A stretch of 64,000 nt of DNA from Campylorhamphus procurvoides (Eukaryota; Chordata; Aves; Passeriformes; Dendrocolaptidae): NCBI GenBank assembly GCA_013396655.1, contig WBMV01001906.1, forward strand, positions 600,291 through 664,290, given 5' to 3'. Under the pieces are notes generated by a model, which saw only the letters and a program-made list of their open reading frames with translations, searched no databases and was not told the origin of the DNA. Position 1 is the stretch's first letter. The number at the start of each line of letters is the position of its first letter. This document shows, in pieces, positions 25,964 through 36,715 of the stretch. Position numbers and translations under genes: made by a program.

Positions 25964-25971
25964 CCAATCAG
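25964..25971 (+). promoter_or_regulatory. ANK3: CCAAT box
   Basis: CCAATCAG matches the NF-Y consensus. It is about 100 bases downstream of the CpG-rich block and about 340 bases before the alternative start codon; a TTTAAA lies just after it. The role is inferred from position. Confidence 0.4.
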
Positions 25972-26301
25972 CAGAAGCTTTAAAGGGATGTCTGCAGAGT
26001 GATTAAAAGGGGATTTTTTTTTTGAAACTGTAGTCATTATTTTTCATTTTGTTTCATATTTGCCAAGAACTTTAATCTGAGTTGAGGGAACAAAGATGCA
26101 CATGTCCTAAAATACATACGAAGAGATCAAGATGTTAAGAAGATCTCAGTTGTTGTGTGGAAAGCGAATATGACCCACAGGGATTAGTTTGCTTGTGCTG
26201 GTTTGGAGATTAAGTCTAAATCACTGCTTAAGGACTAATAGGACTAATAGGAATTCTTGGAAACACCAGGGAAAAAAATCTTATAGACCAGACTCGTGAA
26301 A

Positions 26302-26317
26302 ATGGCTTTCCAAAACA
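26302..26317 (+). CDS. ANK3: ANK3 alternative first coding exon (MAFQNS-), short isoform
   Basis: ATGGCTTTCCAAAACA followed by the donor GTAAGA. The 16 coding bases end in phase 1; joined to GT of the 27791 exon they give M-A-F-Q-N-S-E-D-A-M-T-G. Mammalian short ankyrin-G isoforms start MALPQS (human) or MALPHS (mouse) followed by EDAMTG/EDAITG, so length, phase, first two residues and final S all match. Transcripts from here lack all ankyrin repeats and the acidic linker but keep ZU5-ZU5-UPA and the C-terminal regions; such forms are known from kidney and other non-neuronal tissues. The 5' UTR extends an unknown distance upstream. An upstream in-frame stop exists (TAG at 26284-26286), so this ATG is the plausible start. 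Confidence 0.85.
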
Positions 26318-26859
26318 GTAAGACCTTTTAAAGTTTCGCTTAATGTATGATGTTTCTGTTTCGGGTTTTTGAATGCTTTCTGGGTATTATGAACATTTTA
26401 GCTTTTTAAACTGTTACTTAAAATACTGGTTGTTGCTGGGCTGGAGGAGAAAGTTGGTCTGTGTGTTTGCCGTTTGCGAAGCAGTAGCTGAAGGGGTATT
26501 TTTAGACTTGATTGTTAGTTTAAAACCAGAGCTCGCCTGTGGTTTCCTGAGTTTAGTGAATGGAAACTAGTCTAAACTCCTTGAATGAAAGCGGGAAACG
26601 TGAGTCTGGAGTTGGGAGTCACTTACCTTCGGGAATGCGCTGTTAAACTTCTCTGTTGTGCAACTTTTACACACCTAAAACGCGTTCACAACAAAGGAGG
26701 AGAGTGAATGTCGGCAAGCAGTGAGCTTACAGGGAGCGCTCTCTGCTCTGTGCTCTTGAGGGAACAGGGGGGAAAAAAGATCCAACAACCGCAAAAGGCA
26801 TATTTTGGACTTGCTCTGTCAACGCAGGAATGTAGGTTTGTATGATGTAATGGCATGCA

Positions 26860-27180
26860 AATGCTCCCCGCCGGCAGCTGCTCCGTTAACCCTTTGCGGC
26901 GCCTGTCCGCCTCTCCTAACACTAAACTTGCCTTCCTCCTGTTTCTTTCTAAAGTAACTAACACTGTTCTTCCCTGCGGATGGATGGCCGCGTCCCACTG
27001 GGATTCCCCGAGGGGTCCCTCCCGCTCGGGGGGCTCGGCGGGCCCGGCTTTGTTCTGTGCCAGGGGGATGGGGATGGGGATGGGCCGCATCGCCCTCGCC
27101 CCCCGGCTGCCGGGGCGGAGAACAGGCTGCAGGAAGCGCTGAGCTTCGGAAAACCAACCTGGGAGCGGGAACCAGTTCAG
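26860..27180 (+). promoter_or_regulatory. ANK3: Second CpG-rich region downstream of alternative exon
   Basis: A GC- and CpG-rich block (GCCGCGTCCC, CTCGGCGGGCCCGG, CCGGGGCGGAG) starting about 540 bases after the MAFQNS exon, inside the same intron. It contains a GC-box-like GGGGCGGAG and a (GGGGAT)3 motif. It may be a further promoter or an intronic enhancer of the short isoform. Open frames up to 159 codons on both strands are explained by the GC content. Confidence 0.45.
27063..27084 (+). repeat. (GGGGAT)3 repeat with G-quadruplex potential
   Basis: Three GGGGAT units preceded by G and followed by GGG, giving four G tracts with two-base loops. It lies within the second CpG-rich region. 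Confidence 0.65.
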
Positions 27181-27360
27181 TAAAAAACAACAAAAAAAAA
27201 GCTAATAACAAAAATCCCCCTCTTAGATTCAAACTGGCAGAAGTTAGTGAGAAATACCCAAAGTGGAAGGCGGGCCTTTCCTTTCGCTCAGTCTCCATTC
27301 AAGCTTGCTGCGCTTTTCACTACTGGTGGGCAAACAGGCTGTCACTCACAGCCAGCGGTT

Positions 27361-27412
27361 TGTTTGGATTGGTTTGTTGTTTTGTTGGTTTGGTTTGGTT
27401 TTTTTTCCCCCC
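27361..27412. repeat. TTTGG-rich low-complexity tract
   Basis: Imperfect repetition of GGTTTG/TTGTTT words leading into a T run and C run. Simple sequence; no role assigned. Confidence 0.6.
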
Positions 27413-27548
27413 ACATGGAATGATCGAAATTTGTTAGCTCAGGCTTTTTTTGATAAGGAAAGCAAAAGCGTGTGCAATGATGCAAAGTACAGAAGAACCC
27501 TTTCAGCTTGCTGAAACGGTTGGGCAAAAGTCATCCCTCGTATAACTT

Positions 27549-27564
27549 TATTGGATTGACGTCA
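27549..27564 (+). promoter_or_regulatory. ANK3: Inverted CCAAT box beside a full CRE (TGACGTCA)
   Basis: ATTGG (the reverse of CCAAT) lies immediately before a perfect palindromic cAMP-response element TGACGTCA at 27557-27564. The pair sits about 230 bases upstream of the 27791 exon. Adjacent CRE and NF-Y sites are typical of promoters or enhancers. Any control of ANK3 start choice is inference. Confidence 0.5.
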
Positions 27565-27790
27565 AGGTGGAGTTTTGCTTCTTTCGTTTGCCCCCCAATA
27601 AAATTAGTTTTTCGGGCCCATTCACAGGGTGGATAATTAACATACTACGTGGAAAAGAGCCTTAGGGAAAGTGGGGGTGACTGGATTGATTCCTTATTGG
27701 CGCGCAGAGAAGGGCGTTTTGACTTACTAAGCACACAAACATTCACAATACGTGTAGCCTCTGATTTCAGCCTGGCTTCTGTACTGGCAG

Positions 27791-27914
27791 GTGAGGATGC
27801 AATGACAGGCGACACGGACAAGTACCTCGGCCCGCAGGATCTGAAGGAGTTGGGAGATGATTCTTTGCCTGCTGAGGGATACATGGGCTTCAGCCTGGGA
27901 GCCCGCTCCGCCAG
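27791..27914 (+). CDS. ANK3: ANK3 exon: pre-ZU5 region (EDAMTGDTDKYLGPQDL)
   Basis: A 124-nt exon, entry phase 1 and exit phase 2. It encodes EDAMTGDTDKYLGPQDLKEL, GDDSLPAEGY and MGFSLGARSA. The acceptor is ACTGGCAG and the donor GTATTG. This is the most ankyrin-G-specific exon in the window; ankyrin-B has a clearly different GDDTMTGDGGEYLRPEDL. It is the shared acceptor for two upstream partners: the linker exon (giving G) and the alternative first exon (giving S). The open frame extends about 48 codons upstream of the acceptor, but without an ATG. Confidence 0.98.
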
Positions 27915-29657
27915 GTATTGTGTTTGCTATTTCTCATGTTTGTGTGTCACCACAGCTACAGGTTTCTACAAACCAAGCGCGCTCTTTCACACAACACTGG
28001 GAGTCTCTTTTGAAATGAAGTAGAGGGGGTGTATTTCCTATAAAGCATACGTTCATTGCAGTTTTATTTCATATTCTTTATTCATGTTGGCTTCTTATGG
28101 CAATGATACAGAAAACTTAAGTATTCACTTTTTCTGGTTTCTGTTTGTGCTCTGAACATCTCCCAGGCACCTCTTTGCTAGAGGTCTGCAGCTGGTCTAG
28201 AAACTGATGTAGAGCAGCCAGCAACACCACGTTTCTTTTAAGTACTGCTGGTCAAGTTAGAGGGTTCCCTAATGGGCTAATTTTGCTGAGTAACATAAAT
28301 GCCAGAAAAACTGAATCACAATCATTTTGCTATTTTGGTGCTTTTATTTCTTTAAAGATGCTAATGATTAGTCCAACCAAGAGACAAAATGAAGAAAAAT
28401 GCTCCTCCCACCCCCTAAAAAAAAGAAAAAAGCAGGTTTACCCTAAATTTGTTGCAGGGTTTAATTTGACAGGGAATGGATTATGCGTTACAACAAACAG
28501 GCCAAAATTTCTGTGAACCTGATAAAACATTGTAAACTTATATGATGTCTGACTAATGTCAATTCCAATTCAGGTGTTTCTAGATCAATGTTTTAGATTT
28601 TATTTTTGAATGTTACTAAAGCCTGCAGTGTGTGTTGCTCAAAACAATTAAAGCTGTACGAGCAGGGATTACTTTCAGAGTTGTGGATTTGCAGTGTAGT
28701 TACTGACAGTTGAATTATACTGAGGCTAATAATTAAACCTCATAAGCTGGAGCCCTGAGGACTTTTTCCTATGCTGTAGTTTAAAGATCTGTTTTAAAAA
28801 GTGAGTTCATTGTCTAAGAGCAAATGGCAACTCCCATAAGGTAAAGCTTAGATGTCTACCCTTCAGCCTTGTTTGTTATGGTCGCATTAGAAATGCAAGC
28901 ATACAGTGCAGATTTGCTCTTTAGTAGTCCCCAGCCGTGCTTCGCTTGACTTACAATTTTTAGGGAAGTTAATAAGTATTTATGTGTTAATACATTACTG
29001 AGAAATGCCAAAATACATTTAAATAGTCCATTAGCTAAAAAATCAGCAAACCAAATCTGAAGAATGTTATGCCATTGTGAATTGAGTTAACAAAGCTGAC
29101 ATGCTGGTTTTTAAAGAGAAGCTGGCGTGAGCAAGGTCATCACACAGTGCTATCAGCTGTGGTCAGTGCTGGAGCACGGCAGTGATGGTGGAGAAGGAGA
29201 GTGCTCTGGGTGCAGAGACAGGCACTGATTTACCTGACACCTTTGACTCACTGCAGCTCCCTTCCCACAAAGGTCTGAATGCTCCCTGTGCAGGCAGGAG
29301 GGCAGAATTTCACAGTCAAGATCTGAGGGTTCGACCCCATGTTATCTTTTCCTTGAGAGGTCTAATATATTCCCATGCTTCTGATTTTAGCAGTGCCATT
29401 ACTATTTGTTGCTGCCTAGCTCATTTTTTGCATTGCACATGTTATGCTCAGAGGAGACAAATACAGTGGTTTTCCCGTGAAGTATTTTATTTAGCAAAAA
29501 CGTATTCTGTGAATGTATCTTACTGCTGATTCTGAGTGTAACATTAAGAAATGAACACATGAAATATGTAAGCCATCCAGCCATAACATCTTGCTTTTCC
29601 TGTCTGATTCTTTGCTTTCTATTTCTCCTGTTTCTTTTCCACTGTAAATTGCTTTAG
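27915..29657 (+). other. ANK3: ANK3 intron before the 12-nt microexon
   Basis: A 1.7 kb AT-rich intron. No repeat or exon-like frame recognised. It ends TAAATTGCTTTAG, with a TGC close to the 3' splice site. Confidence 0.85.
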
Positions 29658-29669
29658 TCCAAAAGTCAG
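29658..29669 (+). CDS. ANK3: ANK3 12-nt cassette microexon (PKV)
   Basis: TCCAAAAGTCAG, flanked by a good acceptor (TTTCTTTTCC...GCTTTAG) and a strong donor (GTAAGAA). Entry and exit are both phase 2. Inclusion changes ...ARSA-S-LRSF... to ...ARSA-S-PKV-S-LRSF...; human ankyrin-G isoforms have ARSASPKISLRSF at the same place, so length, phase and sequence support homology. At 12 nt it is in the neural microexon class. The protein segment lies between the repeats and ZU5-N. Confidence 0.87.
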
Positions 29670-30824
29670 GTAAGAAGGCATGGCATCGTGTTACATCTTT
29701 CTCATCTTTCTGCTGCTGCCATTGCTTATCCTCATTTTATTCAGCATTGAAAAGTGACATGCTTTTATTTTTGGGAGCGGGAGGTGGGTTCAGCCTCAGA
29801 GAATATCCCTCTATTATAACAAATATAACTTAATTTCTTTATGCCCTTTATCATGTAAAAGTCTGCTTAACATATGCCTTCAGTGTGTAATTAAGATTCC
29901 AGTTCTGCTTCCTGCACAAGGAGGAACATGTGCTAAGGGACTAGAAAAATTCAATTAGCAACTACTAAATGCATGAAACACATTGTAGAGTTTTGAGTCT
30001 GAAAAGTGTTGCTAGTTCAAAAGTGTAATATGTTGTTGGGTGTTGCTTTGTATTAATCCACGTTTTTTACTCCTTTATTTTTTGTCACGTAGCAAGCATG
30101 TCTAGGCCTGCAGCATGTTTTTAGCACATACCATAATGTACCTTCCAGGGTTAAATGTAACACACTCCTACGTTGATTTAATTGCAACACATTCGGAGTC
30201 TTCTTACTTATTTCTAAATAGTTTAACATGCACAAAATAGTCCCAAAGCATCAGAACCTGTATTTAATCATTAATAAGCAAATTTCTTTCTTCTTCCATT
30301 TCAAAATTATTATCCTTTTCTTTCTAACTAGAGGATTAACTAGGATGTTTATAACAATGTCAAAAGTGGTTCAGCCACAGAGAGAATGACAACACACAAA
30401 ACTTGCTCTTGGTTAAACCTGCTTTAGCAGCCTGAGCTTTATGGCAGGTGCTGTAACCTACCCACAGCTCCACTGGGACCTGCTCTCGTGGGTCTCCTTC
30501 CAGGATTAGGCCGTGAAGAGATGTACTAAAGTTCATCTAAATACTCAAATACACATTTCTAGATTTATTCTAAATCCACAACATTACTGCCAAAGCCGTA
30601 AGCATCTGTTGAGATTTTGCTTATGTATATTGTAGGGAAGGGGATATTTAACTATAGTCAAATACTTTTTATTCCATTTTGCCCCTTGTATACATTTCAC
30701 AGATTATGTATATTTTGCCATCTTGTGCTATCCCTGGAAGTTGCATGTATTAATTTTTTTGTTTTTATTTTCTGTTCATCTCATTGTCACCCGCACTTTC
30801 TATGATAAATGGTAAATACAACAG
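29670..30824 (+). other. ANK3: ANK3 intron after the 12-nt microexon
   Basis: A 1.15 kb AT-rich intron ending AATACAACAG. Nothing else recognised. Confidence 0.85.
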
Positions 30825-30927
30825 CCTCCGCTCCTTCAGTTCGGATAGGTCCTACACGCTGAACAGAAGTTCCTATGCCCGAGACAGCATGATGATTGAA
30901 GAGCTGCTGGTACCAGCAAAGGACCAG
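30825..30927 (+). CDS. ANK3: ANK3 exon: LRSFSSDRSYTLNRSSYARD
   Basis: A 103-nt exon, entry phase 2 and exit phase 0. It encodes LRSFSSDRSYTLNRSSYARD followed by SMMIEELLVPAKDQ, a serine/arginine-rich, probably unstructured and phosphorylatable stretch before ZU5-N. The acceptor is ACAACAG and the donor GTATGT. Mammals end VPSKEQ, as I recall. The residues are specific to ankyrin-G. Confidence 0.97.
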
Positions 30928-33900
30928 GTATGTGCTGTGTCTGCCACCACACAGTTGTGCTTTGTATATACAGGGGCTGAGTGTGCAGCCCTTGGCCATG
31001 CCTCCAGAGACTGTCCCTACTCTCTTAGCTATTGAAAAGGGGGAAGAGAGGAGCTGGGAGAAAGAAATTGTAGTGTTACCACTTTGTGGTTTTGATCCTA
31101 CATGAGATGGGTGATGGGGTCCCAAAGCAAAAGAGTCTTTAAGAGACCAGTTACGTTTCTGAGAACAGGGTTGGTCGTTTGCTGGTGTCAATGGGAGCAT
31201 CTGTGACCTAATGCTACGTGCTTTGATAAGCTGGGAGCGACGTGTTTTACACTGAGCAACCTTTGTACCGTACAGACTGGGAATTACTTCTGTCTGTTCT
31301 GTCCACATGGAGGCCACTCCAACTGCTGCCCTTGTTTTTCCACCCTTGGGAAGAATTTGGCCTTGTAAAGATTAAGCAATTACACACTGGTCAGTTTATG
31401 TGTCTTCCAAACACTTGTGCAATGACTAATACAACCAAAGCAGAATCTTTTGAGCTGATTCTAGCATGGGAAAGTCTTTCCAAAAGCTAATGCTGGGGAT
31501 GATGGAGTATGCTTTGTTTGTGAATTCTTCAGCATTTTCCTTGGTAGACTTGCTTCAGATTTTCAAATCTGACCAAATTACTCAAGAGTTTCTTGTTATA
31601 CAGAAGTCACATGTCTGCTAGGAGGCTGAATGAAATTTCACATAAAAATCTTTACTTGGGAGTGATGAAAGGACTGTGGAGTGAACTGTTGTTCATGTCC
31701 TGGAAGAGCATAAGGTGGATTGTAATGAAGCAGAAGTTTTCTGCTGCTGTTTTCACAGAGGAGTATTCCTGCAGTGGGAGGGTTATTGATCTCAGAGGAT
31801 ATTTTCGTGAGGGAAATGGTCCACAGAGCAGGACTTGTGCTTTTTAAACCTTGCTTGTATTAGTCTGTAAATTCTAGGGTAATGTAAGTTACCCAGTTTT
31901 ACTACAGCTTTTACACACAGTTTTGATAGCATTATGAGAGTGGCAGAAATTGGATTCTGTCTTTAGCAACAGAATGCTTATTATTAGATTGTTACTTTCA
32001 AATGAGATACTGTAAACCTCCCATAACCTTAATTTGCAACAGCCAGCTAGGGAGAGTTTCTAAAGCTTGCATAGCAGTGATTTTGTGGTTTCATTTGGTT
32101 TGAAGTCAGAAAAAATCTGCGATTACTGACACTGGGGACAAGAAATTATGTCAGAGCTGAGAACCTAAAGTTGCTCTGATGCCTGCTAATCCTAAGGCTT
32201 CGTTAAGTGTTCTTGATATGATGGAAATTTCAGAGGAGAGGAAGACTCTTCAGTCTGAGAACATATTGGATTATTTTATGATTCTGACCGTATTTGTGAT
32301 TATAATGAAAGTAGATGGCATGGGTTTAGCAGGTAGGGTTCATTTGTTCACATAGCAAGATTTAAAGCTAGCACTATGCTGAAAATGTGTAGCATCAACC
32401 TGTTTTGTCTTGAAAAATTCCATGACAAAAGTAAGAATTATTTATCTGTATGTGGAAATGTTGTAGTGATACCACACCAAGTACAGGAACTCTACTTTAG
32501 GGCAAATTTCGTATTTTCTGGGAGTTGTCATGGACTCTCTGCTTTCTGGAAGATCTCTTGTGGTGTTGGTGCTTGAGCTGATAAAGCAACAAATATGAAA
32601 ATGTTCTAGTGCTGGTGCTGAGCAGCAGTGTAGGCTGTTTTCATTGCATTTATAATCTCTCTGTTTTTCTGATTCCATTTTTTGTCCAACAATGATCGTG
32701 CAATTACTGCAGTTCAGCACTGGTCCGAATTTGCTGTGTAAGATGAAGCCAGGCTGGAGGCCTGACTGTCAGTCTAACTGTGAATGTTATTCTAATCTTA
32801 ATACTCTAGATAAACTTCAAGTATCCCATGTCCAGGAGGGAATCAGGAATGGTAAAGGTTGTAGTGGGAAAAAAATATCAGTTCTGTACTGAGACGTTAG
32901 TAAAGCCATGATTCTTTGAAAAACAAACAACATAAAAGCAACAATCTTCGTGAAAAAGGGAGCCTAGCTAAAATTTTGTGCTATGGCTTCTGCAAACCTC
33001 AGTGTCCTGACAAAAAATATATCCACCCTCTGGAATTCCTGTTGTTCAGCCCACCCCTAACTTAACAGCACTTTGGCTGAAGCAGAAGGACTGCATTTGG
33101 GAGATGAAAAACACCCCTAACCTCTGTTCTTGTGCTTCTGTACATTAATGGGCTTATAGATAATTTCTGCAAGGACAGTAGAAAAGAGGGGAAAACCCCC
33201 ACCAACTTGTGTTCCCCCAGTGGAACTCACAGGAACAAAGATCATCTGGAAACTGAGAGGAATCAAAGCTATTTTGGGACTCACACTACTTAGAAGCAGT
33301 GATCCATGGCCTGTCTACATATGCCATTGCCTCTTCTTTTGTGTAGTTCAGACCTGTCTGGAGTTCGTGGCAACAGCAGAGTTTCAGAGTGGTAGGAATT
33401 GATTTTATCCAAAATGCCAGTACGTAACAGATTAAGGAGAATTTGTCAACATCTTGACCAGGTTAAAATAGAAGATCCCATGGCCACCTCTCCCCAGGAT
33501 CACTGTAAGACTTGAGAGTCTGAAAAGAGTCACGTGAAGATCTGAAACCTTTGTTTACTGAACCTCAGTGCCAACATAACACACTGAGTATTAGAGAAGA
33601 GTTTCTGATAATTGCTTAAGGGTCACAATATTGTTTGCATTTGGTGGTTTATTGCTGACCCTGTTCAACGGGGAAGTTTGAATCCAGGCCACACTGTATC
33701 TCATAAGCTGGCTGGAGCAAAGTTAAGTTTTCTGTGTCCTGGCCTGTTACCTTGGATGCAGCAACTCAGACTAAATCCAAATGACTTTCTCCCTGGAATA
33801 ATTTACATCAACCGCTGAATTTAATCAGCCAAAGGCATGATGACTCAAGCTGTCCATTAAATAGCAGCTTGCTGAGTCACTTCAGTCTGGATAAATTCAT

Positions 33901-36608
33901 CTGGGAGGAAGCATAAATTCTTCTGTTTGCTGAACGCTGATATTACACGGCCTGGATACTCAGTTATGCAACCAGCAGGATCCTTGCCAGCAGAACCATA
34001 AGTATTTTTATACACACATTTGCATCTAAAGCTGCCACACCCTTTAACAGTGCAGAGTTAATCTCCCACAGTCCAGAGAGGGAATGCTGGGACCTGATTT
34101 GATGTCACTGAAAATGTACCATCTTCTGGGCTGCTTATATTGTAACATAGACAGGAAGATTTTTTCACCTGCCTGGAATATCCAGCGCCTCAATAACCTG
34201 AAAAAATGAGATCCACAGCTGTGTGCTGTGTGTAAGATGCATATGTCCTGCTATTAGCTTTCCCTACTCTGTTCCTCTGCCAAAATTACTGGCTGGAGGC
34301 TTTGGGTTTTTGCTCACTGTAAAGAAGTCCAAAAGTTGGAGCACACTTGGTCAGAAAGGAATGCTTTCAAAAAATAGTCACTTGGTGTACAGACCATATT
34401 TCAGGACAAAGAAATAGACCAAGGAAGCCTAAATAGGTGTGTAGGCAAACCTTCAGCACATTGGTGAGCACAGGAGCACCCCATTAACGTTTTTCATCTC
34501 TAGGAAACCTGACCCCATGTTTATTTGTTGATGTCCTGGTGCATGCCTGGGCCTCAGTGCAGTGACGCTGTTATGCCTTAGCAGGCATTTCAATGACAAA
34601 CACCAAATTGTGTTGTTCCTTTTGGCACTTTTCTTTGTTTTGTTCTGTTTCTGATGGTAAAGTTAGTCACTGAGGAAAGTAATTAATGTTTATTTTTGTA
34701 TATCTAAATCTTTACAATGCCTGAGACAAGCTGTCTGAATCTTACACTGGTTGGTATCAAAAGTAATAATGTGCTCAGTGTGAGCTCTTACAAATCACTT
34801 GAATAGCAGAAATCCACAGCAACAGCTTTTCTGCCTAAAGTGTGGCATCCTCAGGAAATGTAGGAGAATCCCCAGTGTCCTATTAGAAAGAGTTAGAAAA
34901 CTGTCTTCATTAAACTAAATTATGATACATTTTTCAAATGGTGCTAATTAAATCCACTGTGGTTGCTTAATTGTCATTGCTTTAACAGCATTCATTTTAT
35001 CTTTTATGCCTGACAGTGTGTTCTGGTGTTTAACATACACAAGTTTGCCCTTTATTGTTGTCTGTGTTTGAACCATCAGGCCTCAAGGACATGTGTTACA
35101 GCACAAAGTTTAAAAAGTAATCCTTAATAGAAGTGCTAAGGTAGTGAAAGGAAGAGGCATTGAGCCATGTGGCACAGGGCTGGATGGATGACAGAGCAGA
35201 GTTGTACCCTGCAAGGATTTCTACTGATTGGCAGTAAATTATAGTGTCCATGGTTTTTGGGAGGAAACCTGGGATCCTCATTTCTAAGAGAAGAAATGGC
35301 TAAAAAGTGAAGCTTTTTGAAAATCCCAGAGTGATGGGAGGGTTGCACATTCTGGCCAACAACATAGCCCTGTCTGCCTGCTTGTCTTGTGGAATCTTGT
35401 CAACACAAGTGTTTTTGTGTCTTTATGACTGACTTCCCCAGATTTACTACTGATGCTGATATTTCTATTCAAAATAGTGAATTTGCACTACCACTATGTG
35501 TCAGCATATTAAAAAAAACAAGGGGAAATAATAAAACTTCCCTGTGTAGAAGTGTGTGCTTGGCTCAGGCTTGACTTGAACCCACTGAATTTGATTTGAA
35601 AACAGCCCATGAGGTTTTAGTCTAAACAGACTCAGCTCTCTAGATGCATTTGCCTCCAAGCAGCAAACAACCTACTTACAGGAAACACTGGCATCTTTAA
35701 CACCACCTTGGGTGAGGATTGTGTGTGTTGCATGACAGCTTCCTGACTTACTGATGTGACTTCTGATGGTGCTTCTTACATTAGGAAGAAGCTTTCATAT
35801 CACCCTGGAAATAGGGGTAAACAGTATTTGAAGATTTAATTTGTTTAATTTCATAGGACAAAAGAAACAAAGAAATAAAGATTCTTTTACTAGAATGGCT
35901 TTGCTGCCCAGTAGGAGGATTGACAGCGTGAGGGCATGTTGCAGAGCACAGGATGCATGGGTGTGCATGTGTGTGTCTGTGGGCAGCAGCGAGAAACAAA
36001 TTACACCTCAGTGTCTGTCAGATGGGGTAGTTAATTATAGCATCGGTGTGCCAGTGCCTCACAGGGTTAAAGCTATTTCTGTAGAGATGAGTAGGGGCAG
36101 TGGCACTCCAGAAAACAGTGCCCATGGTGGCTGCGTGTGTATAAAGAGAAACCAACCCCCCTCCCACCGGGATCTCTGCGGAACTTGCTCACGCATTCAC
36201 AGCTCCGGTGAAACTCTCGGTGAAGTTATTCACAGGTTCTGCTTGAACGAGGATCTCTCCAATGGCATCTTCCGAGGGGGAATATTATACTGCCTGTCTA
36301 CATGGTGTATGATTGCAGTACAAATGGTAATACTCCTTTCAGTCATTTTAACCTGGCACGTGTAAGTAAATATGGGAGAGACACGTAGTTGTAACTGAAG
36401 GAAGTGTGGAAAGTGGGCAAAAAAAGTGTTTGAAGAGATGTAAGATGAGTTTGTGTGTACATCCCATGTTTCTGTTACAGGATTTCCAGTCATTTAACAC
36501 CGGAGATACATATCAGCACTGTTATATGGAAAGGACCAGATCTAAATTTAAGAGAAGTGGGGTTTAATGTTAATGTTAATTTTAATTTTTTTCTGTTTTT
36601 GTTTTAAG
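30928..36608 (+). other. ANK3: ANK3 intron, 5.7 kb
   Basis: No transposon recognised. The only notable part is about 35840-36365: a 174-codon open frame and a TATA-box segment (see separate entries). The acceptor TTTTGTTTTAAG has AAG instead of the usual CAG or TAG. Confidence 0.8.
36140..36147 (+). promoter_or_regulatory. TATA-box candidate
   Basis: TATAAAGA in a locally GC-richer context, followed 25-35 bases later by CCACCGGGATC. About 180 bases downstream is a possible donor (GTAATA at 36327) in phase 0. It may be a cryptic or minor alternative promoter of ANK3. No comparison with known transcripts was possible. Confidence 0.25.
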
Positions 36609-36715
36609 CACCTGACGTTTCAAAGGGAGTTTGATTCTGATTCTCTCAGGCACTATAGCTGGGCTGCAGACACCTTGGACAATGTTAACCTTGTTTCCAG
36701 TCCCATCCATTCTGG
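36609..36715 (+). CDS. ANK3: ANK3 exon: HLTFQREFDSDSLRHYSWAA
   Basis: A 107-nt exon, entry phase 0 and exit phase 2, encoding HLTFQREFDSDSLRHYSWAA then DTLDNVNLVSSPIHS(G). The acceptor is TTTTAAG and the donor GTAGGT. It is the last constitutive segment before ZU5-N; the SSPIHSG end is common to ankyrins, the remainder specific to ankyrin-G. The exit phase accepts either the 43762 exon directly or the 33-nt cassette at 40508. Confidence 0.97.

Larger units (their letters stand above)
20126..27790 (+). other. ANK3: ANK3 intron with internal promoter region, 7.7 kb
   Basis: It separates the repeat-encoding half of the gene from the ZU5/UPA half. Contents: a CR1 3'-end copy (21385-22352), a GC-rich patch of unknown nature (about 23270-23640), CpG/GC-box regions (about 25640-25860 and 26860-27180), an alternative first coding exon (26302-26317) and a CRE/CCAAT pair close to the 3' end (27549-27564). 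From 22353 to 23270 and 23640 to 25600 I recognise nothing. Confidence 0.85.

Noticed and set aside
26819..27298. 159-codon minus-strand frame and several plus-strand frames in the CpG-rich region.
   Set aside because: High GC lowers stop frequency; low-complexity composition, no recognised domain and no splice context.
27649..27790. 48-codon open extension in frame upstream of the 27791 exon (EKSLRESGGDWIDSLLARRE...), suggesting an unspliced alternative N-terminus.
   Set aside because: It has no ATG: the frame opens after TAA at 27634 and its nearest start-like codon is GTG. The segment also contains the normal polypyrimidine tract and acceptor. Kept only as the promoter-element finding.
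30787..31317. 176-codon minus-strand open frame over the 30825 exon and following intron.
   Set aside because: Partly a shadow of a conserved plus-strand exon; the remainder is intron with no homology that I recognise.
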